A stretch of 64,000 nt of DNA, from NCBI RefSeq assembly GCF_006543045.1, contig NZ_RBZW01000055.1, positions 62,001 through 126,000 of the forward strand, read 5' to 3'. This DNA is from Salinadaptatus halalkaliphilus (GTDB lineage Archaea > Halobacteriota > Halobacteria > Halobacteriales > Natrialbaceae). Positions 55,130 to 63,415 of this stretch are shown here, piece by piece (the stretch's first letter is position 1; each line of letters begins with the position of its first letter). Position numbers and translations under genes: made by a program. The notes under the pieces were generated by a model that saw only the letters and a list, made by a program, of their open reading frames with translations, was not told where the DNA came from and made no database searches.

Positions 55130-56170
55130 ATGCCCCACAGTGGCAAACAGAACAGGCGTAACTTCCTGAAAGGTGCAGCAGCAGTGGGTGTCGTGAGTGT
55201 GGCCGGATGTCTCGGTGACGACGAACTCGAGACGGTGACGATCGGTGGAACTTCGAGTGGGAGTTCGACACAGGCCGCGGGACAGGCACTCGCCCGTGCC
55301 GCGTCCGAAGAGAGCGACGTCGTCGAAGTCTCCGTCCAGGAGACGGACGGGTGGACGGCGAACCTCTACGAGTACGACAACGATCAGATCCCAGCGATGG
55401 GCGTCGACAACAACTCGATGTCGAAAGCTATCGCGGAAGAGGGGCCGTTCGCGGACGACCCGGTCGATACACTGCCTCATCAGGGCTTTCAGTTCACAGC
55501 GCTCCAGATTCACTGGGTCGGTCTCGAGGGCGGTGGCGTCGAATCCGTCCAGGACCTTCGTGACGGCGGCTACACGATTTACCCGATCCAGCCCGGGTTC
55601 GGAACGCGGCTGCTAACCGAGGAAATCCTGGAGGATGCAGGCATCTGGGAGGAAAACGAGATTTCGAACGTGGATACGAGCGACATCCCCGGACAGGTCG
55701 AAGAGGGCAACGTCGACGCCCTCTGTCTGTACGGCTCGAACGGCGTCGAACTCGCCAGCTGGTGTCAGGAGGTCGATGTCCGGAGCGGCGACGGGCTCTA
55801 CCTGCTCGAGACCGACGAGGAGTTCGAGCAGACGATCGAAGACCACCCCGGTGCGTTGCTCAACCACCACGAACCGTACGGCTACGAACAGGACGTCACC
55901 GAACTCACCGACGAGGCGGTGTCCTGGGCACTGCCCGCACAGTGGGCGTTCGGTCCACAAATTTCCGCGGAGGCGACCTACGATATAGCGCGTCTCGCAC
56001 TCGAACACGACGACGTCATTCGCGAAGCCGACGAGACGGCCCCGGACTTCACGCCGGAGTACATGGCCGAGACGGTCATGGATGACGTTCCGGTCCACGA
56101 AGGCGTTGCAGACTTCTTCGAAGAGGAAGGCGTCTGGGACGACGCCTGGGAGCGAGGCGAGGCCGAATAA
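55130..56170 (+). CDS. TAXI family TRAP transporter solute-binding lipoprotein
   Basis: A 346-residue extracellular binding protein. N-terminal Tat-type pair (QNRRNFLKGAAAVG) and lipobox V-A-G-C (about 27); then the TAXI start VTIGGTSSGSSTQAAGQALA (about 38-57), and a later VGLEGGGVESVQDL. The TAXI class binds organic acids or amino acids such as glutamate in some organisms; the ligand here is unknown. It is 51 bp before the permease gene. Confidence 0.92.
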   Translation: MPHSGKQNRRNFLKGAAAVGVVSVAGCLGDDELETVTIGGTSSGSSTQAAGQALARAASEESDVVEVSVQETDGWTANLYEYDNDQIPAMGVDNNSMSKAIAEEGPFADDPVDTLPHQGFQFTALQIHWVGLEGGGVESVQDLRDGGYTIYPIQPGFGTRLLTEEILEDAGIWEENEISNVDTSDIPGQVEEGNVDALCLYGSNGVELASWCQEVDVRSGDGLYLLETDEEFEQTIEDHPGALLNHHEPYGYEQDVTELTDEAVSWALPAQWAFGPQISAEATYDIARLALEHDDVIREADETAPDFTPEYMAETVMDDVPVHEGVADFFEEEGVWDDAWERGEAE

Positions 56171-56221
56171 CGGCCGTCTCGAGGGAGAATAACGTTCAGA
56201 CGAACTTATACTATTTAACAG

Positions 56222-58321
56222 ATGGGGACTAACGACGATACCAACTCGACCGACGAGACGACCGCTACCGAGGGCGACGAGCCGGCGGTACCCGATAGTA
56301 ACGGCGACGGCGTTCTCGACGACGAGCCGCCACTGTCGATTTCGGACGGGCTTCGCGGCCGCTTCGAGACGGCCGTTATCCTGGGTTCGATTCCGCTTTG
56401 GCTGATCGTCTTCTGGTATTCCTACACCCAGATGATGCCGCGGGCGCGATACGGAACCCTCTTTCTCGGCGGCGTCCTGTTGCTGTATATCCTCCTCGAG
56501 CTGCCCGACGATCTCGAGGATGGCAACCGACTCGAGGCGGGAATGCTGGTCGTCTCGGCGGGCGTGATACTGGCCGCGACAGTGTATCTGTTTACGTACT
56601 ACCAGTGGGCGATTATCGACCGCGCAGGCCACGCCTACGGCTACGAGATCGGTCTCGCGCTGGCGTTCGTGTTTGTGATGATTTATCTCACCTGGCGATC
56701 GTTCGGCATGACGTTCCTTGTCGTCGTGATCGCAGGCATCCTCTATGGACTCGGCGGCTCGTACATTCCGGGAACGCTCGGTCACGGCGGTCTCTCGCCC
56801 GAGCGAACGCTTCGCATTCTCGCGGTCAGTGGTGACGGCTTCTACGGATTCCTGACGCAACTGGTGGCCGCGTGGATCGCGCTGTTCCTGCTGTATGCAG
56901 GACTGTTGAAAGCCTACGGGGCGTTCGATCTCATCCTCCGGATGGCCGTCCGCTCCGCCAAGTACGTCGATTCCGGTATCGCCCAGACCGCCGTCCTCGC
57001 GAGTGCGGTCATCGGCTCGGTCAACGGAAGCCAGACCGCAAACGCCGGGATGACCGGTTCGTTCACCATTCCGTTGATGAAAAAGAGCGGCGTCAAACCC
57101 GCAACCGCCGGCGGCATCGAATCCGTCGCCTCGACGGCCGGACAGGTCCTCCCGCCCGTGATGGGCGCAGGCGCGTTCATCATGGCATCGCTGATCAGCG
57201 GCATTACGTACGTCGATGTCATCATCGCCGGGCTCATCCCGGCGTTCATCCTCGTCGTCTCGATCGTCGTCGCCGTCCACTACGCTGCGGCCCCCCAGAT
57301 CGATGATCCCGAGATGGGCGGCATGTTCGACGACAAACTCGAGACCCAGCAACTCGTCCTCGAGGGTATCAAGTACGGCGTTCCACTCCTCGTTCTCGTC
57401 TACCTGCTGGGATATCTCCAGACGACGGTCATGACTGCGGCGTTCTGGACGGCCATCTCGATGATGGTCTTTGGGATCACGATCCCGATCGTCGAGGCGC
57501 TGTTGGACGGCGGTGATGTCGGTGGTGCCGCCGTCTACACCGGCAAACAGACCATCGAAGGCTTTCGACAGGGTGTGATCGTCGTCGCACCGATCACCAT
57601 CATCCTGGCGGCGATCAACGGCGTCGTCGATCTCTTGATGGCGACCGGTGTGCCGACCGCGATCTCGCTCACGCTAATGGACCTGTCGGGCGGCGTCATG
57701 CTCATCGCAGTCATCCTCGCGATGATTATCTGTATCATCCTCGGGCTGGGAATGCCGACGACGGCAGCCTACACCGTCGTCGCGTTGTTGGTCGCGCCGA
57801 CGCTGATCAACCAGTTCTTCGTGCCCGAACTCGCCTCCCACTACTTCGTCTTCTACGCGGCGATCCTCGCCGGACTGACGCCGCCGATCGCAACCTGTGT
57901 CGCAGTCGCGACCGGCATCGCCGGATCCGACTTCTGGCGAACGTGTTATGAGGCGATCAAGATTTCGGCACCACTGTTCATCCTGCCGTTTGCCTTCGTC
58001 TACCATCCGGAACTCGTCGGCGGCGAGTTCACGTCGGAGGCACTCATCGCCGGTGGGATCGCGTTGCTGGCAGCGATCATCATTATCCACGGCATCAACT
58101 ACCGGTTCACGTTCGGTCGTACCCAGACCTACGGTCTCAGAGTCGGATTCATCGTCAGCGGCATCGTTGCGATGGTCTACTGGGAGCAGCTGATCCAGCT
58201 TGCCGCATTGGGACTCGCAGTTTCCCTCTACGTGGTGCAAGTTGCCATCGGGAAACCCGATCCGCTCGCTCTCGTCCGAGGCGCCGTCAGTGGATTCAAC
58301 GGTCGTCGCGGCCAGCGCTAA
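56222..58321 (+). CDS. TRAP transporter fused permease (DctQM type)
   Basis: A 699-residue permease in which the small 4-TM DctQ-like part (about 45-200) is fused to the large DctM part (about 205-660). Family blocks: SVNGSQTANAGMTGSFTIPL (about 260-279), SVASTAGQVLPPVMGAGAFI and LGLGMPTTAAYTVVALLVAP. The N-terminal about 40 residues are acidic. It forms the TAXI-TRAP transporter with the upstream binding protein, driven by an ion gradient, probably Na+ in a haloarchaeon. Confidence 0.95.
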   Translation: MGTNDDTNSTDETTATEGDEPAVPDSNGDGVLDDEPPLSISDGLRGRFETAVILGSIPLWLIVFWYSYTQMMPRARYGTLFLGGVLLLYILLELPDDLEDGNRLEAGMLVVSAGVILAATVYLFTYYQWAIIDRAGHAYGYEIGLALAFVFVMIYLTWRSFGMTFLVVVIAGILYGLGGSYIPGTLGHGGLSPERTLRILAVSGDGFYGFLTQLVAAWIALFLLYAGLLKAYGAFDLILRMAVRSAKYVDSGIAQTAVLASAVIGSVNGSQTANAGMTGSFTIPLMKKSGVKPATAGGIESVASTAGQVLPPVMGAGAFIMASLISGITYVDVIIAGLIPAFILVVSIVVAVHYAAAPQIDDPEMGGMFDDKLETQQLVLEGIKYGVPLLVLVYLLGYLQTTVMTAAFWTAISMMVFGITIPIVEALLDGGDVGGAAVYTGKQTIEGFRQGVIVVAPITIILAAINGVVDLLMATGVPTAISLTLMDLSGGVMLIAVILAMIICIILGLGMPTTAAYTVVALLVAPTLINQFFVPELASHYFVFYAAILAGLTPPIATCVAVATGIAGSDFWRTCYEAIKISAPLFILPFAFVYHPELVGGEFTSEALIAGGIALLAAIIIIHGINYRFTFGRTQTYGLRVGFIVSGIVAMVYWEQLIQLAALGLAVSLYVVQVAIGKPDPLALVRGAVSGFNGRRGQR

Positions 58322-58385
58322 GCGGTCACTATCGGTTCTCCTTTCGGGATTCGTCGACGAGTGGCTACGATCCCCCTTGCTTCGA

Positions 58386-58415
58386 TTGACATCCTCCTCC
58401 GCGTGAACGCGGAGG
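58386..58415 (-). mobile_element. Right-end terminus of the TnpB element: hairpin plus GGATGTCAA end
   Basis: A perfect 8-bp hairpin (CCTCCGCG, 58396-58403, with CGCGGAGG, 58408-58415, loop TGAA) is followed by ATCCTCC and the TTGAC end, reading GGAGGATGTCAA on the minus strand. This is the subterminal structure recognised in IS200/IS605 right ends. It lies 33 bp past the tnpB stop codon. Confidence 0.7.
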
Positions 58416-58520
58416 AATCCCACGGCACCGCACCGCTGGATTGGGATATTAGGGTTTGCAGTCTACCACTTGTTCCCTCGGTGAGAATCCGTGAGACAAG
58501 TCATGAAGGTAGACTCCGGG
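58386..58520 (-). ncRNA. Predicted omega/reRNA region overlapping the 3' end of tnpB
   Basis: In IS200/IS605 elements the guide RNA for TnpB is transcribed from the 3' end of tnpB through the right-end hairpin, with the guide just past the boundary. Here that would be the minus-strand stretch from the tnpB tail through the right-end hairpin at 58396-58415, with any guide beyond 58386. The boundaries are inferred from the family. Confidence 0.35.
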
Positions 58521-59762
58521 CTGTGCCAACCAGCCGGTACTCCTATCCTCGCCCAAATTGGCCGAAGACTCGGAGTTACTTTGGTTCAGGTCCAGACGGA
58601 TGTTCTCCGCCCCGTTCACGTCGGCATTGAACGCCGCATCACAATCCTCACACACGTACAGACCCCGTTCAACACGCTGACTCTCGTCTTCTTTCCCACA
58701 GACACAACACGTCTTGCTCGTGTCGCGTTCGGACACTTCCACGACCTCGATGCCCTCGACCTTCGCCTTGTATTCGAGAATCGAGGTGAAGCGGTCGAAC
58801 GCCCACCCGTGGAGATCGAGGTTGCCATGCTTACCCCAGTTTTTCGACGCACCATCTTCGTCTTCACGGACTCCCTCCAAGTCTCCGACGTTGATGCGAC
58901 CAACATCTTTCTCGACACACCGCTGAACGATGTGTTTGGCGAGACTGTGAAAGAAGTGAGTCCGGCGCTCCGACCACTTGTGGTGGAGTCGTGTGGCCCT
59001 GTCGCCACCAGAATTGTCGCAGTTGGCGATTTCTTTCGGGAAGTAGTACCCGTCCTGCTTCAAGCGGTTGCCTGGATACAAGTCGGCGTCTTCAGTACTG
59101 TAGGCGACGGCAGCGAAGTTGCTGATGCCGAGGTCGATACCCGCCGTTTCGGGGCCGGGAGCGTCTGGCGTCTCGATTTCGTCCTTGCAGACGAGGTGTA
59201 ACTCCCATCGCTCCTTTGCTTGGTCGTAGACGGAGCGGACTTGTTGCAGGTTCTCAACCTCGACGCCGGGTCGTGTCTTGTATTCGACGAGGATGTACTC
59301 CCACGCTTTCGGGTGTTCCTTGTGATTCGCTCCTTTTGAGAGGCGAACACGGTTGTTCTTCGTGTCGTGGCGGATACCGTGTTGCTTCCACGTCACCGTC
59401 GAGCGGGGGTGTTCTTCGTGGACGCGGCGACCCTCGTCGTCGTAGTAGTTTTCTTTGCGGTAGCCGGGCGGATTGTCCCTGTCATCGTCGCTGGAGTACC
59501 ACGAGTTGAAGGCTTCAGCGAGTTCCTCCAGAACCCGCTGACTGGACTGTGAGTGCAGTCCCTTGTATTTTGGATGGGTCTTCAACTCGTCTTTCAACTC
59601 CTCGTGGTCAGGAATCTCGCCCGTCTCCTCCCACACTTCTCGGGAGTGGTAGTTGGCAACGTTCCAGAGTTTGCTGGCGCTCCACCCGTGGCGGTCGAGC
59701 GACTCTGCCACCTGTGAGTGGTTGCGGATTTTCGCTCGATATGTGCGGTGAACCTCCAGCAT
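58449..59762 (-). CDS. tnpB: TnpB family RNA-guided nuclease (IS200/IS605, solo, no TnpA)
   Basis: A 437-residue TnpB. N-terminal helix-turn-helix (MLEVHRTYRAKIRNHSQV) and linker; RuvC-I GIDLGIS with Asp at about 210; RuvC-II read here as INVGDLEGVRED; zinc ribbon CCVCGKEDESQ, CEDC; RuvC-III NADVNGAENI; a C-terminus ending REQVVDCKP, typical of haloarchaeal members. At the usual RuvC-II Glu position is Gly (I-N-V-G-D-L). The start ATG at 59762 (MLEVHRT) is chosen over a GTG at 59783. No TnpA transposase gene flanks it, so it is immobile or moved in trans. The ORF is intact. Confidence 0.92.
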   Translation of the reverse strand: MLEVHRTYRAKIRNHSQVAESLDRHGWSASKLWNVANYHSREVWEETGEIPDHEELKDELKTHPKYKGLHSQSSQRVLEELAEAFNSWYSSDDDRDNPPGYRKENYYDDEGRRVHEEHPRSTVTWKQHGIRHDTKNNRVRLSKGANHKEHPKAWEYILVEYKTRPGVEVENLQQVRSVYDQAKERWELHLVCKDEIETPDAPGPETAGIDLGISNFAAVAYSTEDADLYPGNRLKQDGYYFPKEIANCDNSGGDRATRLHHKWSERRTHFFHSLAKHIVQRCVEKDVGRINVGDLEGVREDEDGASKNWGKHGNLDLHGWAFDRFTSILEYKAKVEGIEVVEVSERDTSKTCCVCGKEDESQRVERGLYVCEDCDAAFNADVNGAENIRLDLNQSNSESSANLGEDRSTGWLAQPGVYLHDLSHGFSPREQVVDCKP

Positions 59763-59872
59763 TCTGAACGCCTGTATAATCACTTATATCTACACTTCTT
59801 GTAAAGGTTAGTGTTTGATGGCAGTGGAATATCCAGGCCTGTCGGTGTCGGTAGAACGCCGCACTAAGTGAC

Positions 59873-59910
59873 GGCGCGTATCCACGCCGTGAACGACGTG
59901 GTATTGCGCC
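59873..59910. repeat. Imperfect hairpin in the region upstream of tnpB and citrate synthase
   Basis: 59873-59886 pairs with 59897-59910: 5 bp GGCGC/GCGCC, a 4x4 internal loop, then CCACG/CGTGG. It lies about 110 bp upstream of the tnpB start and about 120 bp upstream of the citrate synthase ATG. It could be the left-end hairpin of the element or a promoter feature. A TATA-like ATATAAA follows at about 59919-59925. The remainder of 59763-60029 shows no gene. Confidence 0.4.
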
Positions 59911-60029
59911 TGCTCCGCATATAAACTGTCCGGGCACAGTTACAACAATTGACGACCAGATATCAGTCATTAGTCGCTATCAGCGACCAAACGACAATGC
60001 TTTTCCATCGGCCACGAAAAATCGAAGGT

Positions 60030-61178
60030 ATGGCAGACGACCTCAAGAAAGGGCTGGAGGGTGTCTTAGTTGCAGAGTCCAAACTCAGCTCGATCGACGG
60101 CGACGCCGGGCGACTGATTTATCGCGGCTACTCCATCCAGGACCTCGCTGAAGGAGCAAGCTACGAGGAAGTGCTGTATCTCCTCTGGCACGGTCACCTC
60201 CCCGACGAGGCCGAACTCGAAGAGTTCACCGCCTCACTCACCGAGGAGCGGGAGGTCAGCGACGACGTCCTGGCGACGATGGAGCGACTCGCCGACGCTG
60301 GCGAGGAGCCGATGGCCGCCCTCCGCACCGCAGTGTCGATGTTCTCGGCCGCCGAGCCCGAACGCGACGCGGACCCGGAGGATCTCGAGGCGACGCTGCG
60401 GCAAGGTCGACGTATCACCGCGAAAATCCCGACCGCGCTCGCAGCGTTCGAGCGCTACCGTCTGGGTGAGGACCCCGTCGATCCCGACTCCGAACTGGGG
60501 CTGGCGGCGAATTTCCTCTACATGCTGACCGGCGAGCAGCCGGACGACATCGCGGCCGAAACCTTCGACCAGGCGTTGATCCTCCACGCCGACCACGGTT
60601 TGAACGCCTCGACGTTTACCTCGATGGTCATCGGCTCGACGATGGCCGACATCTACAGCGCCGTCACCGGCGGCGTTGCGGCACTGTCGGGGCCGCTCCA
60701 CGGCGGCGCAAACCAGGACGTCATGGAGGTTCTCATCGAAATCGACGAGAGCGACCTCGATCACCGCGAGTGGGTCGAGCAAGCCAACGACGAAGGCCGC
60801 CGTATTCCCGGCTTCGGTCATCGCGTCTACAACGTCAAAGATCCGCGCGCGAACATTCTCCAACAACGCAGCGAGGAACTCGCCGAAAACGGCGAGAGCA
60901 AGTGGTACGATTACACCACGACCATCGAACAGTTCCTCAGCGAAGAGCAGGGACTGACCGAACACGGCATCGCGCCGAACGTCGACTTCTACTCGGGCTC
61001 GGTCTACTACCAACTCGGCATTCCGATCGACATGTACACCCCAATCTTCGCCATGAGCCGTGCCGGCGGTTGGATCGCCCACGTTCTCGAGTACCAGGAG
61101 GACAACCGTCTCATCCGGCCGCGGGCCCGCTACACCGGCGACAACGATCTCGAGTTCGTTCCGCTCGAGGATCGATAG
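60030..61178 (+). CDS. citZ: Citrate synthase
   Basis: A 382-residue TCA-cycle enzyme that condenses acetyl-CoA with oxaloacetate. Catalytic residues are visible: His in LHADHGLNASTFT (about 188-200), His in GHRVYNVKDPRA (about 262) and Asp in NVDFYSGSVYYQLGIP (about 317-332). It starts MADDLKKGLEGVLVAESKLS and has the YRGYSIQDLAE block near residue 31. ATG 60030 is chosen over the in-frame extension to 59949. It is the smaller, archaeal-type citrate synthase; methylcitrate synthase activity cannot be excluded. Confidence 0.96.
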   Translation: MADDLKKGLEGVLVAESKLSSIDGDAGRLIYRGYSIQDLAEGASYEEVLYLLWHGHLPDEAELEEFTASLTEEREVSDDVLATMERLADAGEEPMAALRTAVSMFSAAEPERDADPEDLEATLRQGRRITAKIPTALAAFERYRLGEDPVDPDSELGLAANFLYMLTGEQPDDIAAETFDQALILHADHGLNASTFTSMVIGSTMADIYSAVTGGVAALSGPLHGGANQDVMEVLIEIDESDLDHREWVEQANDEGRRIPGFGHRVYNVKDPRANILQQRSEELAENGESKWYDYTTTIEQFLSEEQGLTEHGIAPNVDFYSGSVYYQLGIPIDMYTPIFAMSRAGGWIAHVLEYQEDNRLIRPRARYTGDNDLEFVPLEDR

Positions 61179-61258
61179 CGTCGATTCGCTGATCACGGTT
61201 CATTTTTCGCTCGGCCAGGGCCTGCTCGTACCGACACGACAGCAGACCAACTCGAGTG

Positions 61259-61570
61259 TCAGCTCAGCTCCCGAACGAGCACCGAGACGCCGATGAGGGA
61301 GCCACAGAGGACGACGAGATTGAACGCGGCGTGGATCAGCGGCTGATGTCTGGGCTCGACCCAGAGGTCGATCGCGTCGGTCACGCTGGCGTAGAACTGG
61401 ACCAGCGCGACGAGTGCGACCAGCGAGCAGATCGCCAGCCCGGCCCAGGCGAGCAACCGCCAGACATCTTGGGAACGGGTCTCGCTCTCGCTGGGCGGTT
61501 CCGTACCGTCTACCGGTGGCTGGTCAACGGTCGGTTCGGTCGCCGAGTTGCGTGTGGTCGTATCGGTCAT
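61259..61570 (-). CDS. Small membrane protein paired with the PGF-CTERM protein
   Basis: A 103-residue protein. Residues about 1-35 are acidic and polar; two hydrophobic helices follow (about 37-60 and 75-98). The family is not recognised. Its ATG overlaps the stop of the upstream surface-protein gene by 4 bp (ATGA), so the two are co-translated and likely functional partners in the membrane. Confidence 0.75.
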   Translation of the reverse strand: MTDTTTRNSATEPTVDQPPVDGTEPPSESETRSQDVWRLLAWAGLAICSLVALVALVQFYASVTDAIDLWVEPRHQPLIHAAFNLVVLCGSLIGVSVLVRELS

Positions 61571-62628
61571 GTATGCAGCCTCCGCGTCAGTGCAAGCGTG
61601 GCAAGAAGTGCAAGCGCAGCCCCAGTAACGGTGAACCCGGGCACCGCATCGTCGGTGTCTGTGGCTTCGGTGTCCTCGACAGGTTCGTCACGAACCGGTG
61701 CCGAGTCCGCCTCGACGTCGAGGCTCTCGTCGTCCTCGAACGCACCGGCGTCGAGTCGACTGTCTTCCTCGCTCGCGTTCTCGACGACTGACTCGGGCCG
61801 AAGATCGGCAGCCGCCCGGTCAGTGGCGACGATCGTTCCGTCGAGCCACAGCGTCGCATCGAGATAGTACCGATAGTCGTCGGGCACGTCGACGGTCGTC
61901 GTCGGCGTCACCGTCTCACCGGTATCGACGTTGGCGACATCGACCCGTTCTGTATCGGCGACGATATTCGAATCCGCCTGCCGAGCCGTCACCTCGAGTT
62001 CGAGCGATCCCGTTCGCTCGTCGCCCGTGTTCGTCAGGTAGCTGGTGACATCGAGTGTGGTGTCGTCGCCGGCTGTCGACGCGATGGTATACTCGATCGC
62101 AGGGACGTTCGCAAGCGCCATCCCATGTTCACTACCGAACCGGTGGAACTCCAGACCGGTATCCGCGTAGGCTGGCGTCAACGAGTCCATGCCGGAGACG
62201 CGATGTGACACCGACTCGGTCCGTCTGTCGTCGACGTAGACGAACGTCTCGATCTCGTGGGTCCCCTCGCGTGGGACCTCGAGCGCTGCGGGGACGACGT
62301 CCTCGTGTTCGGCTTCGAGGCGGTCGATCTCGCGTTCGGTCGTCGACTCGACGAGGCCGGTCTCGGCGTTGGTCGCCCGGTGGACGATCGTCACGTTCTC
62401 GACGGCGCCACCGTGGCTCTGGAGGTAGCTATCGACATCGAGCGTCGCCGTCTCGCCGGAGATTTCCTCGGCGGCGAACGTCACTTCGAGCAGCGATGCG
62501 TGACCGTCGACGGCAGCGTCGGTCTCGGGTTCGCTTGGGTCTGCGATCGCACCGGAGAGGGCAAGCGTCGTGAGCGCAGCGAGGACGACCACGAGCGCGA
62601 CGATCGCGAGCGCGTACTCGCGGTTCAT
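61567..62628 (-). CDS. Cell-surface protein with PGF-CTERM sorting signal (DUF7490-like)
   Basis: A 353-residue exported protein. The N-terminal MNREYALAIVALVVVLAALT is a signal peptide or anchor helix. The body has two similar beta-rich domains (about 40-175 and 185-290), with TLDVDSYLQSHGG and TLDVTSYLTNTGDE as matching repeats. An acidic Asp/Glu stretch (about 300-330) precedes the C-terminal VPGFTVTGAALALLATLALT and RRLHT, a PGF-type tail (P-G-F, hydrophobic helix, basic end) recognised by archaeosortase A, which would cleave it and attach lipid. ATG 62628; the frame to 63180 is a shadow. Confidence 0.82.
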   Translation of the reverse strand: MNREYALAIVALVVVLAALTTLALSGAIADPSEPETDAAVDGHASLLEVTFAAEEISGETATLDVDSYLQSHGGAVENVTIVHRATNAETGLVESTTEREIDRLEAEHEDVVPAALEVPREGTHEIETFVYVDDRRTESVSHRVSGMDSLTPAYADTGLEFHRFGSEHGMALANVPAIEYTIASTAGDDTTLDVTSYLTNTGDERTGSLELEVTARQADSNIVADTERVDVANVDTGETVTPTTTVDVPDDYRYYLDATLWLDGTIVATDRAAADLRPESVVENASEEDSRLDAGAFEDDESLDVEADSAPVRDEPVEDTEATDTDDAVPGFTVTGAALALLATLALTRRLHT

Positions 62629-62655
62629 GTCCACCCCTCTCGAACAGAAATATAA

Positions 62656-63150
62656 ATGCTTTGTGTAGTTCGAGTTGAAAGAATCGGCCACGGCGATCCC
62701 GCAGACGGCACAACGCAGACGTATCGGGCGTCCGTATCGACGGACGTGTACGTCTTCGTCTACGGGACGTTGACCGATCCCGCACGGGTCGATCGCGTGC
62801 TGACTGGTCACCGGTACGCACTCGAGGACGACGCGATACTCGAGGGGGTACACCGAGTCGAGGGGCAATACCCGACGCTCGCACCGGGCGGGAGCGTCGA
62901 CGGACGACTCCTCGAGGTCGACTCGGCGGCGCTGGCGGCGCTCGACCGATACGAAGGCGTCGAAAACGGACTCTACGCGCGCGTCTCGATCCCGTTTCGA
63001 ACTGGCGGTGCGTCGGCTGCAACGTACGTCGGCGATCCGGCGCGACTCGGACTCGGCGAGCCCGACTGGTGGCCGGCTGGATCCTCGTTTCAGGATCGCG
63101 TTCGGACGCTGCTCGAGCGGGTCGATCCCGTGGTACAGCGTCGCGAATGA
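62656..63150 (+). CDS. AIG2/gamma-glutamylcyclotransferase-like protein
   Basis: A 164-residue protein of the GGCT/AIG2 fold. The phosphate-binding loop V-Y-G-T-L-T (about residues 35-40, in VYVFVYGTLTDPARVDRVL) is the family's hallmark, with a Glu in AALDRYEGVENGLY (about 93-107) as the likely general acid/base. It may cleave gamma-glutamyl compounds, relevant to gamma-glutamylcysteine, the haloarchaeal thiol. ATG 62656; a later GTG at about 62743 would remove the 29 non-conserved residues and is an equally plausible start. Confidence 0.85.
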   Translation: MLCVVRVERIGHGDPADGTTQTYRASVSTDVYVFVYGTLTDPARVDRVLTGHRYALEDDAILEGVHRVEGQYPTLAPGGSVDGRLLEVDSAALAALDRYEGVENGLYARVSIPFRTGGASAATYVGDPARLGLGEPDWWPAGSSFQDRVRTLLERVDPVVQRRE

Positions 63151-63415
63151 CGATCGGCAGACACCCGTCTGACAGGGCACCTAACCCGACGCAGTCGTTC
63201 GGTTTCACTTTCACCCTGGAGGGATTGGTTTTATGTAATCGGCGCCCCCGTCTACACTCGCACGTCACACGCCGTGCATCCTGTATTCCCTGTCGTGTTG
63301 TCGCGGCCCCCGGCCCGACGACACATTCCTGTCCGACCGAAGACAGCGACGGCCCCACCGAGTCGCCGTCCGCCGTGGCGAATCTCACAAATAGGTCCAA
63401 CCGACAGTATAGAGT
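63151..63415. other. Intergenic region, no gene seen
   Basis: Contains several short GC-rich tracts and a TATA-like element upstream of the threonine ammonia-lyase ATG (aaataggtcc and agtatagagtatg, about 63390-63418). No ORF here resembles a protein gene and no tRNA-like fold was seen. Confidence 0.4.

Noticed and set aside
55613-57352. 579-codon minus-strand frame across the TAXI-TRAP genes
   Set aside because: Antisense of two genes with clear TAXI and DctM features.
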